Shown piece after piece: positions 32,379 to 41,235 of a DNA stretch of 64,000 bases. Every line of letters begins with the position of its first letter. The first letter of the stretch is position 1. A program made the translations under genes and the position numbers. The stretch is from Bacillota bacterium (GTDB lineage: Bacteria; Bacillota; Desulfotomaculia; Desulfotomaculales; Desulfallaceae): assembly GCA_023439185.1 (NCBI GenBank), contig JAEXOR010000052.1, positions 135,070-199,069 on the forward strand, read 5' to 3'. The notes under the pieces were generated by a model, which saw only the letters and a program-made list of their open reading frames with translations, did not search any database and was not told the DNA's origin.

Positions 32379-33465
32379 AAGCGAGCTCATCAAAGACGTC
32401 AAGGACTTGATTGAAAAGGGCAGGAAGCAGGGCGTTCTCACATACCATGAGGTAATGGACAGTCTTCAGGGTGTGGAACTGACGCCGGAGCAAATTGATG
32501 AGGTATATGAAAAATTGGCCGGGTTGGGTATTGAAGTCACTCCCGAAGCCCAAAACCTGGATGAGGCTGACGGCACATCCCTGGAAGATGGAAGCACGGA
32601 GGAAGTAGACGTAGATTTAACCGTCCCTGAAGGCGTTGGCATAGACGACCCGGTGCGCATGTATTTGAAGGAAATCGGCAGGGTACCGCTGCTTACCCCG
32701 GAAGAGGAAATTCATTTAGCCAAAAGGATGGAGCAGGGGGATGAAGAAGCCAAGCGCCGTTTGGCGGAAGCCAACTTGCGCCTGGTAGTGAGCATTGCCA
32801 AGCGCTACGTGGGCCGGGGCATGCTTTTCCTGGACCTGATTCAGGAGGGCAACCTGGGCTTGATTAAGGCTGTGGAGAAGTTTGATTTTCGCAAAGGCTT
32901 CAAATTCAGCACCTACGCCACCTGGTGGATCCGGCAGGCCATCACCAGAGCCATTGCCGACCAGGCCCGCACCATCCGGATACCGGTGCACATGGTGGAA
33001 ACCATCAACAAGCTGATTCGGGTCAGCCGCCAACTGCTGCAGGAGCTTGGCCGCGACCCCGTCCCCGAAGAAATTGCCCGGGAGATGGGTATATCCGAGG
33101 ACAAGGTGCGTGAAATCCTAAAAATCGCCCAGGAGCCCGTTTCGCTGGAGACGCCCATTGGTGAGGAAGAGGATTCCCACCTGGGTGACTTCATCGAAGA
33201 CCATGACGCCCGTGCGCCCGCCGAGGAAGCCTCTTTCACGCTGCTGCGGGAACAACTGGACGAGGTGCTGGAAACTTTGACCGACCGTGAGCAGAAGGTG
33301 CTGAGGCTGCGTTTCGGCCTGGACGACGGCAGGGCCCGGACCCTGGAGGAAGTGGGTCAGAAATTTGGCGTCACCCGGGAGCGGATTCGCCAGATTGAGG
33401 CCAAAACACTGCGCAAGCTGCGCCATCCCAGCCGCAGTAAAAAGCTTAAAGACTACCTGGATTAA
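32359..33465 (+). CDS. rpoD: Primary sigma factor RpoD (SigA)
   Basis: 368 residues. An acidic region 1.1 (about residues 1-85) precedes region 1.2 (DDPVRMYLKEIGRVPLLTPEEEIHLAKRME). Region 2 is ANLRLVVSIAKRYVGRGMLFLDLIQEGNLGLIKAVEKFDFRKGFKFSTYATWWIRQAI and region 4 is TLEEVGQKFGVTRERIRQIEAKTLRKLRHP. The start ATG 32359 follows AAAGGAGGGG inside the end of dnaG. It reads the TTGACA/TATAAT promoters seen in this window. Confidence 0.97.
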   Translation: MREGQNKSELIKDVKDLIEKGRKQGVLTYHEVMDSLQGVELTPEQIDEVYEKLAGLGIEVTPEAQNLDEADGTSLEDGSTEEVDVDLTVPEGVGIDDPVRMYLKEIGRVPLLTPEEEIHLAKRMEQGDEEAKRRLAEANLRLVVSIAKRYVGRGMLFLDLIQEGNLGLIKAVEKFDFRKGFKFSTYATWWIRQAITRAIADQARTIRIPVHMVETINKLIRVSRQLLQELGRDPVPEEIAREMGISEDKVREILKIAQEPVSLETPIGEEEDSHLGDFIEDHDARAPAEEASFTLLREQLDEVLETLTDREQKVLRLRFGLDDGRARTLEEVGQKFGVTRERIRQIEAKTLRKLRHPSRSKKLKDYLD

Positions 33466-33489
33466 CATATTTTATTCAACCGTTTTGTA

Positions 33490-33519
33490 TTGACCTTGGG
33501 GGCTTACGTATTGTATAAT
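33490..33519 (+). promoter_or_regulatory. Promoter of the tRNA cluster
   Basis: TTGACC (33490-33495), an 18-nt spacer and a perfect TATAAT (33514-33519). It lies 14 nt before the first tRNA. Confidence 0.75.
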
Positions 33520-33533
33520 GGTTTTCGCAGCGT

Positions 33534-33608
33534 TCCTCGATAGCTCAACGGTAGAGCATCCGGCTGTTAACCGGAGGGTTGCTGGTTCGAATCCAGCTCG
33601 GGGAGCCA
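33534..33608 (+). tRNA. tRNA-Asn (GTT)
   Basis: A full cloverleaf. Acceptor TCCTCGA/TCGGGGA, anticodon loop CTGTTAA on stem TCCGG/CCGGA, GGTTCGAATCC in the T-arm. CCA is encoded at 33606-33608. Confidence 0.96.
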
Positions 33609-33614
33609 ATCCCC

Positions 33615-33689
33615 GGGCCCATAGCTCAACGGTAGAGCATCCGGCTCATAACCGGCTGGTTCTAGGTTCGAATCCTAGTGGGCCCACCA
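33615..33689 (+). tRNA. tRNA with CAT anticodon (Met, possibly Ile2)
   Basis: Acceptor GGGCCCA/TGGGCCC, anticodon loop CTCATAA, encoded CCA. The fully paired first base pair excludes initiator tRNA. The GGCTCATAACCG arm also resembles tRNA-Ile2, whose C34 becomes lysidine, so the identity is open between elongator Met and Ile. Confidence 0.93.
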
Positions 33690-33694
33690 CGCAA

Positions 33695-33770
33695 GGCCCC
33701 ATGGTCAAGTGGCCTAAGACACCGCCCTTTCACGGCGGTAACCCGGGTTCGAATCCCGGTGGGGTCACCA
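33695..33770 (+). tRNA. tRNA-Glu (TTC)
   Basis: Acceptor GGCCCCA/TGGGGTC, anticodon stem CCGCC/GGCGG with loop CTTTCAC, encoded CCA. Confidence 0.96.
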
Positions 33771-33772
33771 AT

Positions 33773-33848
<76 letters not shown>

Positions 33849-33857
33849 AAATAATGG

Positions 33858-33896
33858 AGCAGCGCCGGATTGTAATATCACGGTGCTGCTTTTTAT
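33858..33896 (+). terminator. Terminator of the tRNA cluster
   Basis: AGCAGCGCCG (33858-33867) pairs with CGGTGCTGCT (33881-33890), and TTTTATTA follows. Confidence 0.8.
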
Positions 33897-33929
33897 TACC
33901 CGGTAATATTGATTCCAGTGAGGTTTTTC

Positions 33930-34844
33930 ATGCTTTTCACTACAACCGGTTTAGTTCAGGATAATTTCTACATATCAGGGTTGGCTACCTATCCCGTTCA
34001 TCTAATGGATGTTCCGTCAAACCCGGTGCTCTTTGACGGTGGTATAATTTGCGCCGGGGAAATATATGCGGACGCGATCCGTTCCGTCCTCGGCCACCGG
34101 CAACCAACCATGCTTTTTATATCTCATCTCCATTGGGATCATTGCGGGGCGGTTTCCTACCTGATAAATGCGTTCCCTGAGTTAAAAATAGCGGCTTCAA
34201 ACCAGGCGGCGGAAATACTGAAACGGGAAAACGCATTGGCGCTGATCAAAAAGCTTAACGAGGAAGCCAGGACCGATGTAATTAACCTCCCCGAGGTCGA
34301 TCCGGCCCGGTTAATCAATGAATCCTTTCGCCCGTTTAAAGTGGATATTATCCTTGAAGACGGCCAAACACTAAATTTGGGCCGGGGCACGACCGTCGAA
34401 GTGCTGGCAACTCCCGGCCATACGCGGGACCACTTAAGCTATTATTTACCCAAAGAAAAAATCTTGATCGCGGCGGAATCATCAGGATGCCTTGACGGTT
34501 CCGGTAATATAATCACTGAATTCCTTTCTGATTACGAAGCGTACATGTCCTCCCTCCGGCGATTGGCCGTTCTTCCCGTTGACGTTCTTTGCCAGGGCCA
34601 CCGGCTCGTGTTTGTCGGCCGGGAAGAAGTCCGTGCCTTCCTGGAACGTTCCATCAATGAAGCGGAATGCTTTAAAGACAGGGTCTGCAGGCTTCTTGAC
34701 GAAGAGGGCGGTTCCATAGACCGCGTCGTGCAAAGAATTAAAGCAGCACTGTACGACCCCGTCAAAGGGACCAAGCAACCAGAGATTCCGTATCTTTTGA
34801 ATGTTACAGCCCAGGTGAAGCATTTGGCTGGAAAAAGAGCCTGA
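33930..34844 (+). CDS. MBL-fold metallohydrolase
   Basis: About 304 residues. The metallo-beta-lactamase motif HLHWDHCGA (HxHxDH) is near residue 65, a later metal His is in TPGHTRDHLSYYL, and the final one is in CQGHRLVF. A C-terminal helical tail of about 80 residues follows. The substrate is unknown. ATG 33930 follows GTGAGG. A TTG 21 nt upstream is in frame but lies in the terminator region. It starts the second accessory block. Confidence 0.88.
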   Translation: MLFTTTGLVQDNFYISGLATYPVHLMDVPSNPVLFDGGIICAGEIYADAIRSVLGHRQPTMLFISHLHWDHCGAVSYLINAFPELKIAASNQAAEILKRENALALIKKLNEEARTDVINLPEVDPARLINESFRPFKVDIILEDGQTLNLGRGTTVEVLATPGHTRDHLSYYLPKEKILIAAESSGCLDGSGNIITEFLSDYEAYMSSLRRLAVLPVDVLCQGHRLVFVGREEVRAFLERSINEAECFKDRVCRLLDEEGGSIDRVVQRIKAALYDPVKGTKQPEIPYLLNVTAQVKHLAGKRA

Positions 34845-34963
34845 GCGATAACCTCTTTGTCATCCACACAATAATGTGCTGATATCTTTTTATCTGGGTG
34901 ATTCTCAAAATAATTACGGTCACGTTTTGTTGCGGGGATAAAAATAACAGGGGCAAATAAAAA

Positions 34964-35002
34964 GAAGCCCGGCCTTTAACTTGCTGCTAAAGGCCGGGCT
35001 TC
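34964..35002. terminator. Strong bidirectional terminator
   Basis: GAAGCCCGGCCTTTA (34964-34978) and TAAAGGCCGGGCTTC (34988-35002) are a perfect 15-bp stem with a 9-nt loop. It follows the MBL gene on plus and the 37-residue gene on minus. Confidence 0.75.
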
Positions 35003-35024
35003 CCGTTTAAGCTATCTACCTTGC

Positions 35025-35138
35025 TTATTTCTTGGGTTTCGGTTGGTTTTGTGCACCGTAAAAGCCAAATAAGGGGAAAAACAACAGCAGCAGCAACAAC
35101 CATAATAACCCGCCGCCCCCGCCGACACCGTATGCCAT
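35025..35138 (-). CDS. 37-residue Gly-rich membrane miniprotein
   Basis: A short gene that size filters easily miss. It starts at an ATG behind AAGGAGGC and encodes MAYGVGGGGG, then a leucine-rich membrane segment (LLWLLLLLLFFPLFGFYG), and ends AQNQPKPKK. The Gly-rich start plus one membrane helix resembles YjcZ-type sporulation miniproteins, but that is only a likeness. It is bounded by a perfect terminator. Confidence 0.65.
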   Translation of the reverse strand: MAYGVGGGGGLLWLLLLLLFFPLFGFYGAQNQPKPKK

Positions 35139-35461
35139 TTTTAAAGCCTCCTTCATTTTTTGTTTCTTTGGCGCAGCCAGTACCTTAGTACTTATTTACC
35201 GGCTTCGTAAGCCCCGCCAAACCCCCAAAAGCACCATAGGTCATTGATGTATCCCCTATTGTGTTTTTACATAATATGGTTGCAGGTAAATATGCGTTAC
35301 TATTTTTTTATATTACTCCCAGCAATTGTTATATTAGTATTGGGTTCTATCCTATTTCTCTCAAACAATAAAAGCTGTGGATTAAACCGAACGTTAAGCA
35401 AATACTAAACACACAGGACCACTTAAAGCATTAACCTACTTTAAAAATCCAAGGGGACGAC
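35139..35461. other. Intergenic region before copA
   Basis: 323 nt, AT-rich. I see no gene, no CsoR or CopY-type box that I can name, and no copy of the boxes found at 39620-39768. Confidence 0.4.
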
Positions 35462-37723
35462 ATGAACCAAAAGGCATCCTTTAAAGTGCAGGGTATGGAA
35501 TGTGCATCCTGCGTGGCTAAAATAGAGCGACAGCTTAAAAGAACAGACGGGGTGTTGGATGCGTCGGTTAATCTTGCGATAGCCAAAGTCACTGTGGAAT
35601 ATAACCCCGAACGGGTGGGAGTGGCGGACCTTACAAAGATAGTAGCCGATGCCGGTTACCGGGCCGAAGCGGGGGAAAAGCGTTTTGACGCTGACGATGA
35701 AAAATTGGAACGTGAGCGGGAAACCAGGCGGCAGACCAACCTGCTCATTTTATCCGCCGCGTTATCCATCCCATTACTGGCGATGATGTTTGCGGAACTC
35801 TTTAATATCCATCTCCCAGCCCTGGTACATAACAAGGTATTCCAATTCGCTTTGGCCACACCGGTGCAGTTTATCGCAGGCTTCCAGTTTTACCGCGGAG
35901 CGTATAAATCTTTAAGGCACGGCAGCGCCAATATGGACGTGCTTATCGCTATGGGCACTTCCGCCGCTTATTTTTACAGCGTGGCCACAACCTTTTTTGT
36001 CCCGGGTTACGTTTATTTTGAAACCGTCGCCATTATCATCACCCTGATTATCCTGGGCCGTTTGTTGGAGTCCGTAGCCAAAGGACGTACCTCGGAAGCC
36101 ATCAAAAAACTGATGGGGCTGCAGGCCAGGACTGCCCGGGTGTTTAGAGACGGCCGGGAAATGGATATCCCCGTGGAAGAAGTACAGGTAAGTGATTTGG
36201 TCTTGGTGCGCCCGGGAGAAAAGGTGCCCGTGGACGGCATCATTGAAGATGGTTTTTCCACTATTAACGAGTCCATGCTTACCGGAGAGAGCATTCCGGT
36301 GGATAAACGCGCCGGTGACGAAGTAATCGGCGGCACCATCAACAAACATGGCGCCTTTAAATTTAAAGCCACCAAAGTTGGCGCGGATACAGCGCTGTCG
36401 CAGATTATTAGAATAGTCGAGGAAGCACAGGGTTCAAAAGCCCCTATTCAACGCCTGGCCGATGTAATTTCGGCTTACTTCGTGCCTGCCGTGATGGGAC
36501 TTGCCATAACTACTTTTCTGGCCTGGTATTTTATCGTCGACACCGGAAACTTCAGCCGGGCGCTGATCAATTTTACAGCGGTGCTTGTAATCGCCTGTCC
36601 CTGCGCCCTGGGTTTGGCCACCCCCACTTCGATTATGGTGGGCACCGGGCGGGGAGCGGAAAACGGTATTCTCATCAAGGGTGGCGAGCACCTGGAAAAG
36701 GCCCACGCCTTAAATACCATTATCCTTGACAAAACAGGCACCATCACGCGGGGGGAGCCTTCTTTAACCGACGTGTACATTACCGCCCCCGGTATGGACG
36801 AGCGGGAATTGCTCGGGCTGGTCGCCGCACTGGAAAAAGGCTCGGAACACCCGCTGGGGGAGGCTATTGTCAATGGCGCGAGGGGAAAAGACATCGAACT
36901 TGTAGATCCACAGGGCTTTGAGGCTATCCCCGGTCATGGTGTATACGGCCAAGTTGGGGACAAGCAGCTGCTGGTGGGCAATCGGCGGCTATTAGCCTCC
37001 CGCAACATAGATATTACGCCCATTGTGCCTACGGTGGAAAAACTCGAGGGGGAAGGGAAAACCGCCATGCTGGTGGCCATAAACAACCAGGCGGCCGGTG
37101 TGGTGGCGGTGGCCGATACGGTAAAAGACACTTCGGCGGAAGCCATTCGGGTATTACGGGAGATGGGCATTGAGACGATCATGATTACGGGCGATAATCG
37201 GCGTACCGCCGAAGCCATTGCCCGGGAGGTGGGGATTGCCTCTGAAAACGTGCTGGCCGAGGTGTTGCCCCAGGACAAGGCACGAGAGGTAGGCAGACTG
37301 AAAGAACAGGGCCGGGTAGTGGGGATGGTCGGTGACGGTATCAACGACGCGCCGGCGCTGGCCACCGCCGATGTGGGATTTGCCATTGGCACCGGTACCG
37401 ACGTGGCAATGGAGGCGGCTGACATAACCTTGATGCGTGGAGACCTGCGGGGGGTGGCGGCCTGCATTAAGTTAAGCCGCTCTACCATGCGCAATATCAA
37501 ACAAAACCTGTTTTGGGCCTTTATTTATAACAGTTTGGGTATTCCCGTGGCATCCCTGGGTTTTCTCTCGCCCGTGCTGGCCGGCGCGGCAATGGCCTTT
37601 TCTTCAGTTTCCGTGGTGGCCAACTCCCTGAGATTAAAGCGTTTTGACCCTTACCGGGATTTTAGGGAAAATGAACAGACGCTTTTTCGCTTGTTGCCCG
37701 CACCGGCCCGGAAGCCCAAATAA
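35462..37723 (+). CDS. copA: Copper-translocating P-type ATPase CopA
   Basis: 753 residues. One N-terminal HMA domain has GMECASCVAKI (CxxC at about residues 14-17). The transmembrane metal site is CPC in VIACPCALGLATPTS, the phosphorylation motif is DKTGTIT, the HP motif is SEHPLGEAI, and the hinge is GDGINDAPALA. The pattern (CPC with the later N and Y/M residues in helices 7-8) is that of Cu+ exporters. The next genes (polyferredoxin, His/Met-rich exported protein) support a copper role. Confidence 0.95.
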   Translation: MNQKASFKVQGMECASCVAKIERQLKRTDGVLDASVNLAIAKVTVEYNPERVGVADLTKIVADAGYRAEAGEKRFDADDEKLERERETRRQTNLLILSAALSIPLLAMMFAELFNIHLPALVHNKVFQFALATPVQFIAGFQFYRGAYKSLRHGSANMDVLIAMGTSAAYFYSVATTFFVPGYVYFETVAIIITLIILGRLLESVAKGRTSEAIKKLMGLQARTARVFRDGREMDIPVEEVQVSDLVLVRPGEKVPVDGIIEDGFSTINESMLTGESIPVDKRAGDEVIGGTINKHGAFKFKATKVGADTALSQIIRIVEEAQGSKAPIQRLADVISAYFVPAVMGLAITTFLAWYFIVDTGNFSRALINFTAVLVIACPCALGLATPTSIMVGTGRGAENGILIKGGEHLEKAHALNTIILDKTGTITRGEPSLTDVYITAPGMDERELLGLVAALEKGSEHPLGEAIVNGARGKDIELVDPQGFEAIPGHGVYGQVGDKQLLVGNRRLLASRNIDITPIVPTVEKLEGEGKTAMLVAINNQAAGVVAVADTVKDTSAEAIRVLREMGIETIMITGDNRRTAEAIAREVGIASENVLAEVLPQDKAREVGRLKEQGRVVGMVGDGINDAPALATADVGFAIGTGTDVAMEAADITLMRGDLRGVAACIKLSRSTMRNIKQNLFWAFIYNSLGIPVASLGFLSPVLAGAAMAFSSVSVVANSLRLKRFDPYRDFRENEQTLFRLLPAPARKPK

Positions 37724-37771
37724 TATTACCCGGCAAAAGAGTATAGCCATAGGAACTGCCTCAAATTTTTG

Positions 37772-39118
37772 TTACATCCTCATACTCATTGGCAACGTGA
37801 AAAGGTATACATTTACAATGGCTAGAATAATCAGCAATATGGCGTAGGTTGAAAAGGTGAGTAGAAATTTTCTTGTTCCGCTAAAATTAAAGCCGCTGAT
37901 TTTATAGGCTGTAAACAGTGATGCCAATAGACCCAGGGCAATTAAAACAAATTGCATAACCTGTATTGTTCCGTTAGACACCAGGGCTGCGGAGCCACCT
38001 TCATATCCCGGTTTAAACATTGCTATGGCCGTATAAAGTACGGATTTACCTTCAGCCAGCAGGTGGAACAAATTATGCGCCAGATGACCCGCCAGGTCAA
38101 GGGGGATTAGCGCGTAACCAAATTTTATAAAATTGGCAAGCGCGGCTTCTCCGTTAAACTTACCGGCTAACCAACCGGTTAAATATAAAACAGCCACAGG
38201 CACCAACATGGCAATAACAAAGGTTATGGTGAAGGTAACCGCATAACTTGTGGTGCCGGTAATACCTTCGATAAAAGTTTGCGCTTTTTGCCAGATTTCC
38301 AGCATGGTTATATTCTGCACGAAAACAATACCCAGGATAATTATGGCCAGGAACGACTCCTCAATGCGAGGTCTTTTAATAAACCACAGTTCACTGGACG
38401 GCACACGGGCCTTAATTGTAACCGAATTGTTGGGGCAGACCTTAACACAATTACCGCATAAGTTGCACTTGGCGCTGGAATCCATAACACCGGGCATTTC
38501 AAACATTGGACATCCGGCTATATTATCTTTACCTTTATAACAAAACTTGTCTTTACAATTACCGCATATTGTACCGTCCGCCCTGAGCTCCAAGGCTCCG
38601 GCCCGGGAGTAGTTGCCCGCGAGACCCCCCAAAAAGCACAGATAACGGCACCATGTCCTGCGTTCGAAAAAAGCCCCGGAAATAACAACCCCGGTGACCA
38701 ACATCAAAAGCAGCAAGCCCGAACCCAGAGGGGATTCCACTATACCAAATACATGGTCCGCCCACGTAATTAGAATAAAAATGGCGTCAATTATCCAGAT
38801 ACCATACTTTTTCAAAAAAGACGGTACCGGACGGTTGTGGCCAACCCACTTTTGAACTATGTCGTGCAAGGTCGCAAATGGGCAAACCGCGCACCAGAAC
38901 CTTCCCAGCAGCAAGAACACCAGTGGAATAACCGGCCACCAGAGCACCCAGGTCATGGCGGTGCCGAAGTTGTCGTGAGCGGAAGAAGGCCCATAAAATA
39001 GCTGGTATATAACCACAGCAAAGATAAAAGCCGTGGGCCATTGGAATATGGCAGGAAAAAGTTTGCTTTTGAAAATCGATTCTACCATCGGTACCTTAAC
39101 CAGGTTGCGTCCGGCCAT
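37772..39118 (-). CDS. Membrane polyferredoxin (NapH/NosR/CcoG-like)
   Basis: 448 residues with about nine membrane spans. Two CxxxCP-type motifs lie at the membrane (WCAVCPFATLHD and WCRYLCFLGG), as in NapH, NosR and RdxA. The soluble loop holds CGNCKDKFC and a ferredoxin motif CNLCGNCVKVCPNN. A long C-terminal membrane domain follows. The family passes electrons across the membrane to periplasmic metal enzymes or to copper assembly. It lies 3 nt after a His/Met-rich exported protein, so a copper-linked redox role is likely but not shown. Confidence 0.8.
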   Translation of the reverse strand: MAGRNLVKVPMVESIFKSKLFPAIFQWPTAFIFAVVIYQLFYGPSSAHDNFGTAMTWVLWWPVIPLVFLLLGRFWCAVCPFATLHDIVQKWVGHNRPVPSFLKKYGIWIIDAIFILITWADHVFGIVESPLGSGLLLLMLVTGVVISGAFFERRTWCRYLCFLGGLAGNYSRAGALELRADGTICGNCKDKFCYKGKDNIAGCPMFEMPGVMDSSAKCNLCGNCVKVCPNNSVTIKARVPSSELWFIKRPRIEESFLAIIILGIVFVQNITMLEIWQKAQTFIEGITGTTSYAVTFTITFVIAMLVPVAVLYLTGWLAGKFNGEAALANFIKFGYALIPLDLAGHLAHNLFHLLAEGKSVLYTAIAMFKPGYEGGSAALVSNGTIQVMQFVLIALGLLASLFTAYKISGFNFSGTRKFLLTFSTYAILLIILAIVNVYLFTLPMSMRM

Positions 39119-39121
39119 TAC

Positions 39122-39475
39122 TCACACCCCCAGCCCGTTTCTTTTTAATAATGCTGCAGCGGCAATGATTAAAGCATTAAGTCCCGCAAAACCGCCAACT
39201 ACTTCATTTTTATATGGTTCCAAGCTGCCGGTGCTCGAAACAGCTCCGTGACTTGTATCATCATGACCGCCTTTATCTGAATGCCGGGTCTTATCCAGTT
39301 CCGAATTATCTTTTTGCGGTTCATGATTCATTTCGTTCATATCCATAACCTCGCCGGTATGAACATCACCATCAGAAATTCCGTGACCCGTATGGTCTAC
39401 TGCTGCATAAGCGGTTAAAGGAAGCAAAAATAAAAACAGAATAACTGTCGGGATCAATAGTTTTTTTTGTCTCAC
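39122..39475 (-). CDS. Exported His/Met-rich metal-binding protein
   Basis: 117 residues. A signal peptide (KKLLIPTVILFLFLLPLTAYAA) is followed by a region full of His, Met, Asp and Glu (DHTGHG, HTGEVMDMNEMNHE, HSDKGGHDDTSHG). A C-terminal hydrophobic anchor (VGGFAGLNALIIAAAALL) ends the protein. The composition suggests extracellular copper binding. The start is GTG 39475 behind GAGGAATA. It forms an operon with the polyferredoxin and is transcribed away from the gene at 39828. Confidence 0.75.
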   Translation of the reverse strand: MRQKKLLIPTVILFLFLLPLTAYAAVDHTGHGISDGDVHTGEVMDMNEMNHEPQKDNSELDKTRHSDKGGHDDTSHGAVSSTGSLEPYKNEVVGGFAGLNALIIAAAALLKRNGLGV

Positions 39476-39619
39476 TATTCCTCACGCTCCATGTTTTAAT
39501 CTTTTAATTTAGCTTTTACCCACAGATTATTTACGCCTGGTTTTTGTCCCCTTTCTAATGAAAATTAGACTTAATCTTGAAAATTATAATTTATGAATTT
39601 CACAAAATCTTAATAGAAA

Positions 39620-39637
39620 TGTCACATTTATGTCACA
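39620..39637 (-). promoter_or_regulatory. OmpR-type tandem box, left-facing
   Basis: TGTCACA at 39620-39626 and again at 39631-39637, an 11-bp direct repeat. Read on the minus strand it is TGTGACA-TAAA-TGTGACA, followed by a TATTAA -10-like element toward the gene at 39475. Confidence 0.55.
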
Positions 39638-39750
39638 AAAAAAAACTGGCTATCAAATACCTCAGGATAAATTGCTGCCTATGAACATCCGGAGCTGCCG
39701 ACGGCAGTTTACTTTTTAAAATATAGATTGTGAAAAAATCTTTAACCTTT

Positions 39751-39768
39751 TGTGATAGAAACGTGACA
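39751..39768 (+). promoter_or_regulatory. OmpR-type tandem box, right-facing
   Basis: TGTGATA (39751-39757) and CGTGACA (39762-39768), again with an 11-bp period, followed by a TTTAATAA element toward the gene at 39828. It is the same consensus as the left box in opposite orientation. Confidence 0.55.
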
Positions 39769-39827
39769 TTTTTTTAATAACCTTAAGCCAGGCAAACCAA
39801 ATCAGAATTAAAGGAGGGAATTTAACA

Positions 39828-40175
39828 ATGAAAAAAAGGATTTGGTTACTGGCGGCAGCAGGTCTTCTGGTTTTAGCCCTGGCGGTTCCCACCGCTTTCG
39901 GAGCAGTTGCCGGTGATGGCCAGAACGCATTGAACCGGCAGTTTGTTGACCAAATGTTTGGATGGCATCAAAGCTGGCTTAACCAGGCTGAAAAGGACGG
40001 CACTGTAACGCCGGAACAGGCCGAAGCATGGCAGGAGCACTTCAATTACATGCGTGATTTCCATACCCAAAACGGTTTCGGCCCGATGGGTCCCGGCATG
40101 ATGGGCGATTTCTACGGTAATAACGGATATTGCGGCATGATGGGTGGGTTCAACAACCAGTCCCAAACGAATTAA
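39828..40175 (+). CDS. Exported Met-rich small protein (DUF2680-like)
   Basis: 115 residues. A signal peptide (KKRIWLLAAAGLLVLALAVPTAFGA) is followed by a helical segment QMFGWHQSWLNQAEKDGTVTPEQAEAWQEHFNYMRDFH that resembles the DUF2680/YckD pattern. The tail is Met- and Gly-rich (GPMGPGMMGDF, YCGMMGG) and suits Cu+ binding. The ribosome binding site is AAAGGAGGG. It is divergent from the His-rich operon and upstream of a two-component system. Confidence 0.72.
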   Translation: MKKRIWLLAAAGLLVLALAVPTAFGAVAGDGQNALNRQFVDQMFGWHQSWLNQAEKDGTVTPEQAEAWQEHFNYMRDFHTQNGFGPMGPGMMGDFYGNNGYCGMMGGFNNQSQTN

Positions 40176-40274
40176 CACTGGCGGGGCGGGGACACCCCGC
40201 ACTTACTAACAGCGGTTAAGGATAAAGTGAACAATAGCTCATCCGAGGAAAACTAAAAAATTATTTTAGCATAT

Positions 40275-40316
40275 CCCCCGCAGCACCATCTACCCTTGCG
40301 CAGCGCGGGGGTTATT
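40275..40316 (+). terminator. Terminator after the Met-rich gene
   Basis: CCCCCGC (40275-40281) pairs with GCGGGGG (40305-40311), with TTATTTAT after it. Confidence 0.55.
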
Positions 40317-40530
40317 TATCGTTTGGGCCGCATAGCCAATAAGGCGGGCCCTCGCATGCCGGTATGCACTTAGGAAAAAATAAAAGGGAGTAATCGCAGA
40401 AAACTATTCAGAGGCGGCTGCGCGAATATAAATCCAAAAATAATCAAGGATTAAAAAATGTATTTGTCGAAAAAGGGTCTCAAGATTAAACCGGTAAAAT
40501 TTGCATAACTCATGTGACGGAGGTTGACTG

Positions 40531-41235
40531 GTGGAAAATACTAAAATTTTAGTCGTGGACGATGAGCGCAAAATAAGTGATTTAGTGCGGCTTTATTTGG
40601 AAAAAGAAGGCTTTACCGTTGAAGAAGCCGAAGACGGGCAAAAAGCTTTGGGCTTATACAAAGACAGGCAATGGGATTTAATTGTGCTGGATCTGATGAT
40701 GCCGGGCATTGACGGTTGGGAGGTTTGCAAAGAAATAAGGAAAACATCCAATGTTCCCATCATTATGCTTACCGCCAGAGACGATGAAATGGACCGCATT
40801 CTGGGCCTGGAACTTGGCGCCGACGACTATGTGGCCAAACCTTTCAGCCCGCGGGAACTGGTGGCCAGGGTAAAAGCGGTGCTGCGCCGCAGCCGGGCTG
40901 CGGCGCCTGCCGAACAGCACGCCGGTTCGCCTATCCTTCAATTTCCTGGCCTGTCCATCAACCCCGAGCTGCGCCTGGTACTGGTTGACGGTCGGGCGGT
41001 AACCCTTACCCCCAAGGAATACGAGCTGCTTTACCAGTTAGCCCGGTCACCCCGGCGCACTTTCACCCGGGACGAATTGTTGGAGACCATCTGGGGCTAT
41101 GATTACATGGGCGATACCCGTACGGTGGATACCCATGTAAACCGTTTAAGGGATAAACTGCTCAAAGCGTCCGGCAATAAATCATCCTACATCGCGACGG
41201 TATGGGGAGTTGGCTATAGACTTGAGGTGAACTAA
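40531..41235 (+). CDS. OmpR-family response regulator
   Basis: 234 residues. The receiver domain has DDE at the N-terminus (VVDDERK), the phospho-acceptor Asp in LIVLDLMMPG, T in MLTAR and K in VAKPFSPREL. The C-terminal winged helix contains LTPKEYELLYQLARSPRRTFTRDELLETIWGYDYMGDTRTVDTHVNRLRDKL. It is followed without a gap by its kinase gene. Given the copper genes around it, CopR-like control of the 39475/39828 promoters is the best guess. Confidence 0.93.
   Translation: MENTKILVVDDERKISDLVRLYLEKEGFTVEEAEDGQKALGLYKDRQWDLIVLDLMMPGIDGWEVCKEIRKTSNVPIIMLTARDDEMDRILGLELGADDYVAKPFSPRELVARVKAVLRRSRAAAPAEQHAGSPILQFPGLSINPELRLVLVDGRAVTLTPKEYELLYQLARSPRRTFTRDELLETIWGYDYMGDTRTVDTHVNRLRDKLLKASGNKSSYIATVWGVGYRLEVN

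Noticed and set aside
39873..40202. Minus-strand frame opposite the Met-rich protein
   Set aside because: The plus-strand frame has a signal peptide and a strong ribosome binding site; the minus one has neither.
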